From positions 3,410,001-3,474,000 of the forward strand of contig NZ_CP109598.1 of the NCBI RefSeq assembly GCF_036327775.1: a DNA stretch of 64,000 nucleotides, in the 5' to 3' direction. The notes beneath the pieces were generated by a model. That model saw only the letters and a list, made by a program, of their open reading frames with translations, made no database searches and was not told the origin of the DNA. Positions 1 through 9,176 of this stretch are shown piece after piece (positions within the stretch are counted from its first letter, which is position 1; each line of letters begins with the position of its first letter). The position numbers and the translations under genes were made by a program. This stretch comes from Streptomyces sp. NBC_01498 (lineage in GTDB: Bacteria > Actinomycetota > Actinomycetes > Streptomycetales > Streptomycetaceae).

Positions 1-68
1 TGGCGGTAGCCGTGTCCGTGGCGGCGGGCTCCCCGCGTACGGCCGCAGGCACGGACCGGCCCGCCGCC

Positions 69-1184
69 TCACGCACCGCCGCCCGCGTCCATGCCGACGT
101 CCATGCCCGTGCCCGTGCCCGCGCCCGCGCCCGTGCCCGCGTCCTCGTCCGGGACGAGGACGACCTTGCCCGCGACCGTCCGCGACTCCGCCAGCTCCAG
201 CGCCGACGCCGCCTCGGACAGCGGGAACCGCCCGGCGATCTGCGCGGTGAGCACCCCGGCGGAGAGCAGCCCCAGCACCCGCGTCAGGTCCTCGCTCAGC
301 CGGCGGCGGAAGGTCTCCGGGCGGCGGCGGCCCGCCCAGAAGTTGTAGAAGTACGCGCTCCGGCCGTTGGGCAGGGCGTTCCAGGCCAGCAGCCGTGCGA
401 ACACCTTCAGCACCGGCAGCTGCGAGTTGCCTTCCTCGTCCTTGGTGGCGGCGGTGCCGTACGAGACGAGAGTTCCGCCGGTCCGGAGCAGCCGCCACGA
501 CTCGACCAGCCCGGCGCCGCCGACGTGGTCGAAGACCGCGTCCACGCCGCCCGGCGCGATCTCGGCGATCCTGCGGTACATCTCCGGGTCGCGGTAGTCG
601 ACCGGGATCGCGCCCAGCTCCCGCAGCGTGGCGTGGTGGCGGGGCGCGGCGGTGCCGATGACCGTGATCCCGGCGTGCCGGGCGAGCTGGACGAGGGTGG
701 AGCCGACACCACCGTTGGCGCCCAGCACCACGACGGTCCCGCCCGAGCGGACCTTGGCCTTGCGGTGGAGCATCTGCCAGGCCGTGATGCCGTTGACGAG
801 TACGGTCTCCGCCGCTGCCGCGTCCACGTCGTCGGGCACGGCCACCAGGTCGGCCGCGTCGAGCAGCAGATGTCCGGCCCAGGCGCCGGTCTTGGTGACG
901 GCGGCGAAGCGGCGGCCGGTCAGCGCGGGGTCCACGCCGGGGCCGGCGGCCGTCACCGTACCGACCACGTCGTAGCCGGGTACGAAGGGGAAGGCCGGCT
1001 GGTCGTAGTACTTGCCCCGGCGCATCTGCTGCTCGGCGAACGAGACGCCCGTCGCGTCCATCCGCAGCACGACCTGGCCCTCGGCGGGCGCCGGCAGCTC
1101 ACGGGTGTGGACGACGAGGCCGCGCGGCTCGACCTTGCCCGGAAGGACGATCTCGGTGGTGAGGGTGGTGACGGCGCTGGTCAT
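69..1184 (-). CDS. Zinc-independent MDR-family NAD(P)H oxidoreductase (quinone reductase-like)
   Basis: 371 aa medium-chain dehydrogenase/reductase. The GroES-like N-terminal half (residues 1-130) is followed by a Rossmann domain with the nucleotide motif GANGGVG at 155-161. I see no catalytic or structural zinc cysteine cluster, so a quinone or enone reductase role fits better than an alcohol dehydrogenase; the substrate is unknown. The last 25 residues are a Gly/Thr/Ala low-complexity tail. The gene is divergent from a TetR gene, with a perfect palindrome at 1214-1227 between them, so it is probably the repressor's target and responds to a toxic electrophile or quinone. That regulatory link is inferred from layout only. 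Confidence 0.9.
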   Translation of the reverse strand: MTSAVTTLTTEIVLPGKVEPRGLVVHTRELPAPAEGQVVLRMDATGVSFAEQQMRRGKYYDQPAFPFVPGYDVVGTVTAAGPGVDPALTGRRFAAVTKTGAWAGHLLLDAADLVAVPDDVDAAAAETVLVNGITAWQMLHRKAKVRSGGTVVVLGANGGVGSTLVQLARHAGITVIGTAAPRHHATLRELGAIPVDYRDPEMYRRIAEIAPGGVDAVFDHVGGAGLVESWRLLRTGGTLVSYGTAATKDEEGNSQLPVLKVFARLLAWNALPNGRSAYFYNFWAGRRRPETFRRRLSEDLTRVLGLLSAGVLTAQIAGRFPLSEAASALELAESRTVAGKVVLVPDEDAGTGAGAGTGTGMDVGMDAGGGA

Positions 1185-1213
1185 GACGGTCTCCTTGGGG
1201 CTGCGCTCGTTTG

Positions 1214-1227
1214 CTTACGTTCGTAAG
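1214..1227. promoter_or_regulatory. Palindromic operator in the oxidoreductase/TetR divergon
   Basis: CTTACGTTCGTAAG has perfect 6-bp arms around a 2-bp spacer. It lies 30 bp upstream of the oxidoreductase start and 71 bp upstream of the tetR start. Size and position suit a TetR-family operator controlling both genes. Confidence 0.6.
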
Positions 1228-1297
1228 GCTACAGCCGTTCAGTCAGGCCGCACAAGCGGAACCGCCGACGGGTCCAAAGTAAACTTCGCGGCGTAAG

Positions 1298-2110
1298 GTG
1301 ACAGGTGTGAAGAACACCGGTGGGAAGAACGGCAGTGTGAATATCAGCGGCACGGGGCACAGCGACGCGGGGGACGGCGGCACGGGCCACGACGGCGCGG
1401 AGAACAGCGGCGCGGAGAATAGCGGCAGCGGCAGCGGCAGCGGCACGCCGACCCGGGGCAGCCGCGCGGCGGACACACCCGCACCCGCGCCGAAACCGGC
1501 CCGCGCCCGCAACCGCCGGGGCGAGGGTGGCCGTCTGCGCGAGGAGATCGTCGACGCGGCGGCGGAACTGCTCGACGAGGCGGGCGACGAGCGCGCCATC
1601 ACCCTGCGCTCGGTCGCCCGGCGGGTCGGCATCGCCGCCCCCTCGATCTACCCGCACTTCCCCGACCAGCCGGCCATCATGCTGGCCGTCGTCCGGCGGG
1701 AGTTCGTGGAGCTGGAGCGCGGTCTGCGCGCCGGCGTGGAGGCGGCCGGTGACGATCCCCGGCAGCGCCTGTACGCGGGCTGCACCACGTATCTCGACTT
1801 CGCCCGGCTCCATCCGGAGCGCTACCGGACCATGTTCGGCGGGCTCTGGGTGCCGACCCTGGGCGAGAGTTCAGTGACGGAGGAGGAGCTGACCTCGCTC
1901 GGTGCGGCGAGCCTGGGGATCCTGAGCGACCTGCTCGCCGCCTGTGTCGCGGCGGGGCAGGCCACCAGCACCGATGTCGCGGGCGACGCCGTCGCGCTGT
2001 GGCTGGGGCTGCACGGCCTGGCGCATCAGCGGGCCGTGACCGCCGCGTTCCCCTGGCCGCCGGACATCGCCGACCGCATCATCAGGGCGCTCGCCCATCT
2101 GAAGGACTGA
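1298..2110 (+). CDS. TetR/AcrR family transcriptional repressor
   Basis: 270 aa from the GTG at 1298; a second GTG at 1307 is equally possible. The HTH is at about 101-122 (ITLRSVARRVGIAAPSIYPH), followed by a helical ligand-binding domain. The first ~75 residues are an unusual Gly/Ser/Asn/Pro-rich extension that resembles no domain and looks like a microsatellite expansion; the canonical protein begins near residue 78. It probably represses the divergent oxidoreductase, and itself, through the 1214-1227 palindrome. Confidence 0.9.
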   Translation: MTGVKNTGGKNGSVNISGTGHSDAGDGGTGHDGAENSGAENSGSGSGSGTPTRGSRAADTPAPAPKPARARNRRGEGGRLREEIVDAAAELLDEAGDERAITLRSVARRVGIAAPSIYPHFPDQPAIMLAVVRREFVELERGLRAGVEAAGDDPRQRLYAGCTTYLDFARLHPERYRTMFGGLWVPTLGESSVTEEELTSLGAASLGILSDLLAACVAAGQATSTDVAGDAVALWLGLHGLAHQRAVTAAFPWPPDIADRIIRALAHLKD

Positions 2111-2174
2111 CGGGCGACGGCCCTGGGGCCGGCCCCGGCCGTCGGCCCGCCCCGCCTCGCCCGGTGTCCGCACA

Positions 2175-2288
2175 CGTACGCCCCGGAGCGCGGCGCGACG
2201 CGAGACCACGCGAGGCGAGGTCAGGCAGCACGATGTCGGGCAACGCGACGCGTGACGACGCGATGCGATGCGCGCTCCGGGGCGTACG
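2175..2288. repeat. Long-range 18-bp inverted repeat
   Basis: The 18 bases at 2175-2192 are the exact reverse complement of those at 2271-2288, leaving a 78-bp loop rich in GACGCG/GATGCG direct repeats. It lies between the convergent tetR and snapalysin genes. It could be a terminator, a structured 3' UTR or a mobile-element scar. Confidence 0.6.
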
Positions 2289-2305
2289 AGTGATCCGTCC
2301 TGGTG

Positions 2306-2884
2306 TCAGCCCACGATCGTGGTGCTGAGCGGGGCGGTTCCCGCCGTACGGGCGAACCCGCCGGCGAAGTAGCGCTCGACCGCGGACTTCTCGGACGCGT
2401 TCGGGTACGCGTTCGTGCACGAGGTCCCCGCCGTGGAACCGGACATCAGGCTGGTGCAGGGGCCGGGCTTGATGTCCGGCAGGCCCAGGATGTGGCCCAG
2501 TTCGTGGGACGAGATGCGGGTGGTGTTGTGCCCCTCGGTCACCGCGAGGCGCCCGATCCAGACCGTGCCGTTGCCGAGCGAGGTGGTCTGGGCGCGGGGC
2601 CAGCCGTTGTCCGCCAGGACGCGGATGTTGGCGCGCTGGCCGGACGCGACCGGGCGCAGCTCGACGTTGGCGACGCTCTCGTTCCATATCGCCGCGCCCC
2701 GGTCGACGGCGGACCGGAACTCGGCCGCGCCGCTGGCGTCGTACGTGACCACGCGCGCCGCCGCGGCCCGGTCGGCGGCCGGAGCCTGGGACGGGGCCGG
2801 CGCGGCCGTGGCCTGGCCGCCCATCAGGGAGAACGTCACAGCGAGGGCGGCGACGAGCCCGCCGGTCACCTTACGAATGTGCAT
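2306..2884 (-). CDS. snpA: Snapalysin-type secreted small neutral metalloprotease
   Basis: 192 aa from the ATG at 2884, which has an AAGGAGG-type ribosome site just upstream. Residues 1-28 are a Sec signal peptide ending ATAA-AP. The zinc motif HELGHILGLPD is at 127-137 (HExxHxxGxxD, where Asp is the third ligand, diagnostic of snapalysin). A Met-turn SLMSG is at 145-149, and Cys143/Cys156 can form the family disulfide. Expected to be an extracellular endopeptidase. The LysR activator usually divergent from snpA in Streptomyces is absent here. Confidence 0.93.
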   Translation of the reverse strand: MHIRKVTGGLVAALAVTFSLMGGQATAAPAPSQAPAADRAAAARVVTYDASGAAEFRSAVDRGAAIWNESVANVELRPVASGQRANIRVLADNGWPRAQTTSLGNGTVWIGRLAVTEGHNTTRISSHELGHILGLPDIKPGPCTSLMSGSTAGTSCTNAYPNASEKSAVERYFAGGFARTAGTAPLSTTIVG

Positions 2885-3068
2885 GGTGGACCTCCTTGCG
2901 AAGAGAAAGACGTGGACATGACACGAAGTTCCCCTGCTCACTGCCCAACCCGGACGGACACCAATCCGTCAATCCGGCCACCACAAAAGGCAGTTCGTTC
3001 CCCGTAGGCCGCGCCGTACGCCACTCCGTACGCCGCTCCGTACGTGCCCCCGTGCGTCAGCCCGTCCG

Positions 3069-3584
3069 TCAGTCCTCGCGTGGCGCCGAGGACTCCTGGG
3101 TCCCCGAAGCGGCGGCGGCGGCCGAGTTCGGGGAGAAGTAGCGGTTCGCGGCCGGCAGGAACATCAGCACGACCGCGACAGCCACCAGCAGAAGAGGGCT
3201 CGCGGCGTCGATCAGCTCGCGGAGGACGCCGCCCGCCGACCCCGATCCGCCGCTGTTCATGCTCATGATGTCGGCGACGGAGACCAGCAGCAGGGCGCTC
3301 GTGATCGTCAGCACGATCCGCGCCCACTTGTGCCCCCGGCGCATCTGGAACACGAAGAACAGGAACAGCCCGCTGGTGACCACCGTGAAACCGGCGGACA
3401 GGGCCATCTGCCGTGTCGCGCCGTCCGCGCCCATCTCCTGGCGCATGTCGTCCCATCCCGTCGGGGCGATGACGAACGTACCGAGCACCCACATCACCAG
3501 GTCCGCCACGATCGCCACCAGGAAGACCACGAAGGCCGCCTCGACTTCCCTGGGACGCCCGACCCGATTCGCCGCCACGCTCAT
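3069..3584 (-). CDS. Small four-helix integral membrane protein
   Basis: 171 aa from the ATG at 3584. Four hydrophobic segments at about 13-35, 60-80, 87-107 and 127-150 are joined by short polar loops. The middle loop has MRRGHKWAR, giving a positive-inside topology. The C-terminal tail is Ala/Ser-rich and charged. I do not recognise a characterised family. It is transcribed alone, divergently from the OYE-family gene. Confidence 0.8.
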   Translation of the reverse strand: MSVAANRVGRPREVEAAFVVFLVAIVADLVMWVLGTFVIAPTGWDDMRQEMGADGATRQMALSAGFTVVTSGLFLFFVFQMRRGHKWARIVLTITSALLLVSVADIMSMNSGGSGSAGGVLRELIDAASPLLLVAVAVVLMFLPAANRYFSPNSAAAAASGTQESSAPRED

Positions 3585-3891
3585 GGTCCGTGTCCGCCTC
3601 TGCTGCTCGTCCGGTGGAGGGTTGCGCGCCAGGAGAGACGGCGGACACCTCCCGACGGTTGCCCCTGTTCCCGCCCGTGACGGAGCGTGAGAAGACGCGG
3701 GGACGACGGGCGCGGACGCGGGACGACGTGCGGAGACGTACGGAGACGTGGGCCACATCCGTCCGAAGCGGAATGAGCGGAGGACAGGCGAGCGTTGGCG
3801 ACCGACAGACACGCCCTCGCGAGGAAACCGACGCACCCGACGCACCTGCCCGACCCACCGCCCCCACCGCCCCCGAGGAACAGGACACGCC
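3585..3891. other. Divergent intergenic region with no gene
   Basis: About 307 bp between a minus-strand membrane-protein gene and the plus-strand flavin oxidoreductase. The oxidoreductase frame is open upstream to an ATG at 3748, but that stretch is Arg/Pro/Thr-rich and non-conserved in character, so I treat it as leader. No clear promoter or operator was recognised. Confidence 0.5.
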
Positions 3892-5016
3892 GTGACAGAC
3901 GCGCTCACCCCCCGCCCGCAAGCGGCGGACACCCTCGCCCGGCCCTTCTCGGTCCGTGGGCTCACCACACGCAACCGGATCGCCATGGCACCCATGACCC
4001 GGAAGTTCTCGCCGAACGGCGTACCGGGCCAGGACGTGGCGGACTACTACACCCGGCGCGCCGACAGCGACGTGGGACTGATCATCACCGAGGGCACCTA
4101 CGTCGGCCACGAGTCCGCCGGTACGAGCGACCAGGTTCCGAGGTTCCACGGCGCGGACGCGCTCGCCGGGTGGGCGAACGTCGTGGACTCCGTACACCGG
4201 GCGGGCGGCGTGATCATCCCGCAGCTCTGGCATGTGGGCGTCACACGCGAGGAGGGCGCGCCGCCGGTCCTGGAGGCGGAGCCGGTCGGCCCCTCCGGCG
4301 TGTCGCTGTCGGGCGAGCCCAAAGGCCGCGCCATGACGGCCAAGGATCTGGACGATGTCATCGGCGCGTTCGCGGACGGGGCCGCCGCCGCCGAACGGCT
4401 GGGCTTCGACGGGGTCGAACTGCACGGCGCGCACGGCTACTTGATCGACCAGTTCCTGTGGGCCGGGAGCAACCGCCGTACCGACGCGTACGGCGGTGAC
4501 CTCGTCTCGCGGACCCGTTTCGCGGCCGAGATCGTGGCCGCCGTGCGCGCGGTCGTGTCGGACTCCTTCCCGCTCTTCCTGCGGCTGTCGCAGTGGAAGA
4601 TGGGCAGTTACGACGCGAAGCTCGCCCGGACGCCCGCCGAACTCGACGCCCTGCTGACGCCGCTGGCCGAGGCCGGGGTCGACGTCTTCCACGCGTCGAC
4701 GCGCCGCTACTGGCTGCCGGAGTTCGAGGACTCCGACCTGAACTTCGCCGGGTGGGTCAAGAAACTCAGCAGCCGGCCGACGCTCACCGTCGGCTCGGTC
4801 GGCCTGGACGGCGAGTTCCTCGGCGCCTTCCAGGGCAACGACTCCGCCGTCACGCCCATCGACCGGTTGCTGGAGCGGATGGAGCGCGACGAGTTCGACA
4901 TGGTGGCCGTCGGCCGGGCGCTGATCGCCGACCCCGAGTGGGCGGCGAAGGTCCTGGGCGGACGCGGCGGGGACGTGACACCCTTCCGCGCGGAGATGCT
5001 GAAGACCCTGCGCTGA
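3892..5016 (+). CDS. Old Yellow Enzyme family NADH:flavin oxidoreductase
   Basis: 374 aa from the GTG at 3892, where family similarity begins (ALTPRPQAADTLARPFSVRG). FMN TIM barrel: the N-terminal IAMAPMTRKFSPNGVP strand, PQLWHVG around residue 108, and HGAHGYLIDQFLWAGSNRR with YGGDLVSRTRF, typical of the NemA/OYE group. Expected to reduce activated C=C bonds or nitro groups using NAD(P)H. Monocistronic or leading the next gene; the gap to the DksA-like gene is 119 bp. Confidence 0.92.
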   Translation: MTDALTPRPQAADTLARPFSVRGLTTRNRIAMAPMTRKFSPNGVPGQDVADYYTRRADSDVGLIITEGTYVGHESAGTSDQVPRFHGADALAGWANVVDSVHRAGGVIIPQLWHVGVTREEGAPPVLEAEPVGPSGVSLSGEPKGRAMTAKDLDDVIGAFADGAAAAERLGFDGVELHGAHGYLIDQFLWAGSNRRTDAYGGDLVSRTRFAAEIVAAVRAVVSDSFPLFLRLSQWKMGSYDAKLARTPAELDALLTPLAEAGVDVFHASTRRYWLPEFEDSDLNFAGWVKKLSSRPTLTVGSVGLDGEFLGAFQGNDSAVTPIDRLLERMERDEFDMVAVGRALIADPEWAAKVLGGRGGDVTPFRAEMLKTLR

Positions 5017-5135
5017 CGCCCCGCGTACGCGCGTCCGTCCACCCGCACCCGCACCCGCGATCCCGGAGCCTGGGCCACCGGGATCGCGGAACGGGCTGTC
5101 GGAATGCGCCGGCGGGGCGCGGTGTTCTGACCTCC

Positions 5136-5543
5136 ATGAGCCCCGAGGCAGGCGACGGACACGGGTCCGCACGCGCGCGGCTGATCGCCGAGCGTGCCGA
5201 CACGCAGGCCCGGATCGCCGCGCTGGAGCGGGATTTCGACGCGATTGTGCAGGCCAACGCCCTGGTGGCGGTGGACGACGAGCACGACCCCGACGGGTCG
5301 AGCACCGCCTTCGAACGCGCCCACGTCGCCTCCCTGCTGGCACAGGCGCGCGAGCAGGTGACCGGCCTGGACCAGGCACTGGAACGGCTGGACCGAAACG
5401 ACTACGGGCGCTGCGAGGTGTGCGGCGAGCCGATCCCCGCCGAGCGGCTGGAGGTACGGCCGGCGGCCCGTACGTGCGTACGCTGCGCCGGGTCCCCGCC
5501 GCGCTCCGCAAAGGGAGGCGGGGGTGGGGGCCGTACAACCTGA
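5136..5543 (+). CDS. TraR/DksA-type C4 zinc-finger protein
   Basis: 135 aa. A helical, probably coiled-coil region (residues 10-88) precedes a four-cysteine zinc finger, Cys93-x2-Cys96 and Cys114-x2-Cys117 (CEVCGEPIPAERL...TCVRC). The tip lacks an obvious DksA DxxDxA sequence, so RNA-polymerase secondary-channel action is possible but not shown. The C-terminus ends in a Gly run. Start is the ATG at 5136, after a non-coding stretch downstream of the oxidoreductase. Confidence 0.88.
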   Translation: MSPEAGDGHGSARARLIAERADTQARIAALERDFDAIVQANALVAVDDEHDPDGSSTAFERAHVASLLAQAREQVTGLDQALERLDRNDYGRCEVCGEPIPAERLEVRPAARTCVRCAGSPPRSAKGGGGGGRTT

Positions 5544-5767
5544 CTGGACGGGGGCCGTACGGCCTGACCGAGGCCGTACGCGGCAACCGGCACCGCCCAC
5601 CCCCTCGCCGCCGCCCCCGCTTCGCTCCCTCGACGCCCCTCGACGCCCGTCGCCGCCCGGTCCAAGGAACCGCCCTCGTTGGAGTGACGTTTCGCCCCGC
5701 CCGCGCACCCGTCGAGTAGACCTTCGTTGGTCCTGTCCGGCACTCGACATCCCGGCGGAGAAACATC

Positions 5768-8077
5768 GTGTCTCGTCTGGCCCACTGGTGTTTCCTGCAC
5801 CGCCGCCTCGTGGTGGCCCTCTGGCTCGTACTCCTCGTCGCCACCGTCGCGGCCGACCGGTCACTCGGCAGCAAGTACAACGAGAGCGCCAGCCTGCCGG
5901 GCACCGACGCACAGGCCGCCGTGACCCTCCTCACCGACAACTTCCCCGCCGCGTCCGGCGAGAGCGACCAGATCGTCATCGAGGCCACCGGCGGCGCCAC
6001 CGTACGGTCCGACTCGGTACGGACACCGGTCACGGACGCCCTCACCAAGGTCGCCGCCCTCCCCGGCATCGCCTCGGTCGTCAGCCCCTACAGCCCGCGC
6101 GGCGCGGCGCAGATCAGCAAGGACGGCACGATCGCCTTCGCCGACGTGAGCTGGAAGATGAAGGCCGCCGACGTCACGAAGTCCGACGCCCGCAAGCTGA
6201 TCGACGCCGCCGAGACCGCCGAGGGGCCGAACGTCCGTATCTCGCTCGGCGGTCAGTCCATCAGCAACGAGGAGAACGCCGGCCCCGGCCTGTCCGTCGC
6301 CGTGGGCGCCGTCGCCGCGCTGGTCATTCTGCTGATCGTCTTCGGCGGCGCGCTTCTCGCCTCGCTGATGCCGCTGGTGACGGCGGCCGTCGCGCTGCTC
6401 ATCGGCACGTCCGTCATCAGCCTGCTGTCGCACGTCATGGACACCCCGAGCGTCTCCAGCGACCTCGCCGTCCTCATCGGGCTCGGCGTCGGCATCGACT
6501 ACGGCCTGTTCATCATCAGCCGCCACCGCAGCGCCGTGAAGTCCGGCCTGCCGTACGGAAAGGCGACGGAGCAGGCGGTCAACACGTCCGGCCGGACGGT
6601 GCTGTTCGCGGGGATCACCGTATGCATCGCGCTGCTCGGGCAGTTCGCGCTGGGCATCGACTTCCTGTACGGCCTGTCGGCGGCGTCCGCGCTCACCGTG
6701 GCCCTGACCATGGCCAGTTCGCTGACCTTCCTGCCCGCCATGCTCGGCTTCCTCGGCCCGAAGACCCTCTCCCGCCGCGAGCGCCGCGCCCACAAGGAGA
6801 AGGGGCCCGTCGCCGACGACGCGCACGGGTTCTGGCTGCGCTGGGCGTCCTTGGTGGAACGGCGCCGGGTCCCGGTCGCCCTGGGCGCGCTCGTCCTGGT
6901 GGTCGTGGTGGCGCTCCCGCTGTTCTGGCTGCGGCTCGGTTCCTCCGGGGCCGCGAACGACCCGATCGGCTCCCACACCCAGCGGGCGTACACCACCCTG
7001 GCCAAGGGGTTCGGCCCCGGCTACAACGGGCCTTTCCAGCTGGTCAGCGAGATCAACTCACCTAACGACACACAGGCGTTCGCCGCGTTCCTCGCCGCCG
7101 CCGCCAAGACACCCGGGGTGGTTTCGGTGACCCCGCCGACCACCTCGCCCAACGGCAAGGTCGCGCTCGCCATCCTCTACCCGAGCACCGGTCCGGGCTC
7201 CGCGCGGACCGTCACCCTCGTGGGCACCATCCGCGATCTGGCGCCGAAGGCGGAGGGGCCCGGCCATCCCCCGGTCCATGTCGGCGGGGAGACACCCACC
7301 AACATCGACTTCTCGCGGGTGCTGAGCGAGAAGCTGCCGCTGTTCATCGCCGTCGTCGTCATCCTGGCGTTCCTGCTGCTGATGGCGGTGTTCCGGAGTC
7401 TGCTGATTCCGCTGGTGGCGGCCGTGATGAACCTGCTGTCCGTCGGCGCCGCGCTCGGCGCGCTCTGCGCCGTCTTCACCTGGGGCTGGGGCCTCTCGGT
7501 GCTTCATGTGCCGGTCGCGGGGCCGGTCGACGCGTTCATCCCCGTGCTGCTGTTCTCGGTGCTGTTCGGGCTCTCGATGGACTACGAGGTGTATCTGGTC
7601 AGCCGTATGCAGGAGGAGTGGCGCCACCGGCGCGGCGCCCCGGCACACGACATCCCGACACACGACGCCGACCGGGCCGGCCAGGCACACCGGGCCGGCG
7701 AACCGCCCTCGGACCGCGTACGTGGCGACCACCCGCCCGCCGACCCGGTCCGCTCCAATCACCCGCCCGCCGATCCGGTCCGCTCCAACCACCTGGCGGT
7801 GACGCACGGTCAGGCGAAGACCGGGCGGGTCATCGCGGCGGCGGCCGGGATCATGATCCTGGTGTTCGGGTCGTTCCTGATCGGCGACGACCACGTACTC
7901 CAGGAGTTCGGATTCGGCCTGGCCTTCGCCGTACTCGTGGACGCCCTGATCATCCGGGGCCTGCTCGTCCCGGCCCTGATGCATCTGATCGGTCCGGCCA
8001 ACTGGTTCATGCCCGCGTGGCTGCGCCGGATCGTGCCCAACCTGTCCGTGGAGGCGGCGAGAACGGGCGGCCACTGA
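5768..8077 (+). CDS. MMPL/RND family membrane transporter
   Basis: 769 aa from the GTG at 5768. Two MMPL halves, each with an extracytoplasmic loop followed by a bundle of helices. TM1 is at ~12-30, and RND-type signatures include GLGVGIDYGLFIISR in the first half and LFGLSMDYEVYLVSRMQEEW in the second. Such proteins export lipids, antibiotics or hydrophobic toxins using the proton gradient. Between the second signature and the next helix lies a ~60-residue His/Pro/Arg insertion with a tandem PPADPVRSNH repeat. A strong hairpin at 8078-8120 ends the unit. Confidence 0.93.
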   Translation: MSRLAHWCFLHRRLVVALWLVLLVATVAADRSLGSKYNESASLPGTDAQAAVTLLTDNFPAASGESDQIVIEATGGATVRSDSVRTPVTDALTKVAALPGIASVVSPYSPRGAAQISKDGTIAFADVSWKMKAADVTKSDARKLIDAAETAEGPNVRISLGGQSISNEENAGPGLSVAVGAVAALVILLIVFGGALLASLMPLVTAAVALLIGTSVISLLSHVMDTPSVSSDLAVLIGLGVGIDYGLFIISRHRSAVKSGLPYGKATEQAVNTSGRTVLFAGITVCIALLGQFALGIDFLYGLSAASALTVALTMASSLTFLPAMLGFLGPKTLSRRERRAHKEKGPVADDAHGFWLRWASLVERRRVPVALGALVLVVVVALPLFWLRLGSSGAANDPIGSHTQRAYTTLAKGFGPGYNGPFQLVSEINSPNDTQAFAAFLAAAAKTPGVVSVTPPTTSPNGKVALAILYPSTGPGSARTVTLVGTIRDLAPKAEGPGHPPVHVGGETPTNIDFSRVLSEKLPLFIAVVVILAFLLLMAVFRSLLIPLVAAVMNLLSVGAALGALCAVFTWGWGLSVLHVPVAGPVDAFIPVLLFSVLFGLSMDYEVYLVSRMQEEWRHRRGAPAHDIPTHDADRAGQAHRAGEPPSDRVRGDHPPADPVRSNHPPADPVRSNHLAVTHGQAKTGRVIAAAAGIMILVFGSFLIGDDHVLQEFGFGLAFAVLVDALIIRGLLVPALMHLIGPANWFMPAWLRRIVPNLSVEAARTGGH
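7730..7789. repeat. Two tandem 30-bp units inside the MMPL gene
   Basis: Two copies of a 30-bp unit (7730-7759 and 7760-7789) differ at only two or three positions and keep the frame. They encode a duplicated HPPADPVRSN in the cytoplasmic loop. Confidence 0.8.
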
Positions 8078-8120
8078 GGGGGCGGGGCCCGCCGCTCGTC
8101 GCGATACGGGCCCCGCCCCC
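8078..8120. terminator. Hairpin terminator between convergent genes
   Basis: A perfect 14-bp stem, GGGGGCGGGGCCCG (8078-8091) against CGGGCCCCGCCCCC (8107-8120), with a 15-nt loop. It starts at the MMPL stop codon and sits before the convergent Spo0M gene end, so it can serve both strands. Confidence 0.8.
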
Positions 8121-8131
8121 ACCAGTTCCTT

Positions 8132-9091
8132 CTAGCCTTCTTCCGCCTCTTCGCCCGCCTCGTCCTCGTCGCCCTCGAAGAAGTCGCCCACCTCGTCCAC
8201 GACTTCGGCCATGACGACCCCGCCCGCGGCACCCGCGGCCAGCCCGGCCGCGCCCGCGCCCATGCCGGAGCCGTGCCCCGAGCCGTGACCGCTGTGACCG
8301 TGACCGCCGCTGTGGCCGTGCCCCTCGTACCGCGCGGCGAGCTGGTCGATCCAGCCCGTGACCACCGCGTTCCAGTCCATGCCCGCGACGTACTCGTGCC
8401 CGACCTCGTGCCGGTCCAGCGCGTCGTCCACGCCCGCGCCGCCGTGCCCGTCGCCCTCCAGGACGACCTCCGTGCCGTCCGCGCGCGCCAGGAACGTCAG
8501 CTCGATCTCGTTGAGCAGATGCGCGTACCTGGGCGCCGGGATCAGCTCGATCTCCTGGTAGAACGGCAACCGCTGCCCGCTCCCGTTGATACGCCCCAGC
8601 TCCAGGTCCGCCGACCGGAACCCGAAGCCGAGCTGCCCGAGCGCCTCCAGTACGGCCTCCTGCACCGGCAGCGGCCGTACGGCGAACGCGTCGAAGTCGC
8701 CCTTGTCCCTGGCCCCGGCGACCTCAAGTTCCGTACGTACGCCCAGAAGCACGCCGAGCGGCTCACCGTGCAGCTCGGAAACGGGCGTCTCCCACGGCAC
8801 CGGCACCGCGAACGGCACCCGGTACGGCTCCTCCACCCCCAGCCGGAAACCCCCGCCGATCTCGTACCGCTCGAACCCGGCGTAGCCCTCGTGCTCGCCC
8901 TCGTCGTGCTCCGCCTCGACACGGGCGACGAGTTCCAGCGTGACACGGTCGATGTCGTACGCCACGCTGCCACCGGTCAGCCGAACCGCCCCGCGCAGGG
9001 TCCCTCCCGGCAGGACGGCCCCCTCCTCCAGCAGCGTCTCCACCGTCGGCCCACCGACGCCGAGTGAACCGAGCAGTCGCTTGAACACCAT
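8132..9091 (-). CDS. spo0M: Spo0M-family sporulation-control protein (arrestin-like fold)
   Basis: 319 aa. The first ~245 residues match the Spo0M family (start MVFKRLLGSLGVGGPTVETLL, then an arrestin-like beta sandwich), which in Bacillus modulates sporulation and septation. After residue ~255 comes a Gly/His-rich stretch (GHGHSGGHGHSGHGSGHGSG) and an acidic tail, which could bind metal or be an expansion. Start is the ATG at 9091. A perfect 8+8 palindrome at 9137-9154 lies just upstream and may control it. The C-terminal anti-sense partner is the MMPL terminator. Confidence 0.92.
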   Translation of the reverse strand: MVFKRLLGSLGVGGPTVETLLEEGAVLPGGTLRGAVRLTGGSVAYDIDRVTLELVARVEAEHDEGEHEGYAGFERYEIGGGFRLGVEEPYRVPFAVPVPWETPVSELHGEPLGVLLGVRTELEVAGARDKGDFDAFAVRPLPVQEAVLEALGQLGFGFRSADLELGRINGSGQRLPFYQEIELIPAPRYAHLLNEIELTFLARADGTEVVLEGDGHGGAGVDDALDRHEVGHEYVAGMDWNAVVTGWIDQLAARYEGHGHSGGHGHSGHGSGHGSGMGAGAAGLAAGAAGGVVMAEVVDEVGDFFEGDEDEAGEEAEEG

Positions 9092-9136
9092 CGAGGTGTT
9101 CCCTCCTTCGTTCCCGGATTACTGACGCATGCTCAC

Positions 9137-9154
9137 TTCTACAGCACTGTAGAA
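9137..9154. promoter_or_regulatory. TTCTACAG-CA-CTGTAGAA operator-like palindrome
   Basis: Perfect 8-bp arms with a 2-bp spacer, 46 bp upstream of the Spo0M start. The TACAg-cTGTA core resembles BlaI/MecI/CopY-type operators. No such regulator is encoded in this window. Confidence 0.6.
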
Positions 9155-9176
9155 AGCACGCGTTTCCAGCATAGGG

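Noticed and set aside
2938..6069. Very long minus-strand frame of 1043 codons
   Set aside because: Arg/Pro/Gly-rich shadow of the OYE, DksA-like and MMPL genes and their leaders; no domain and wrong codon-position GC.
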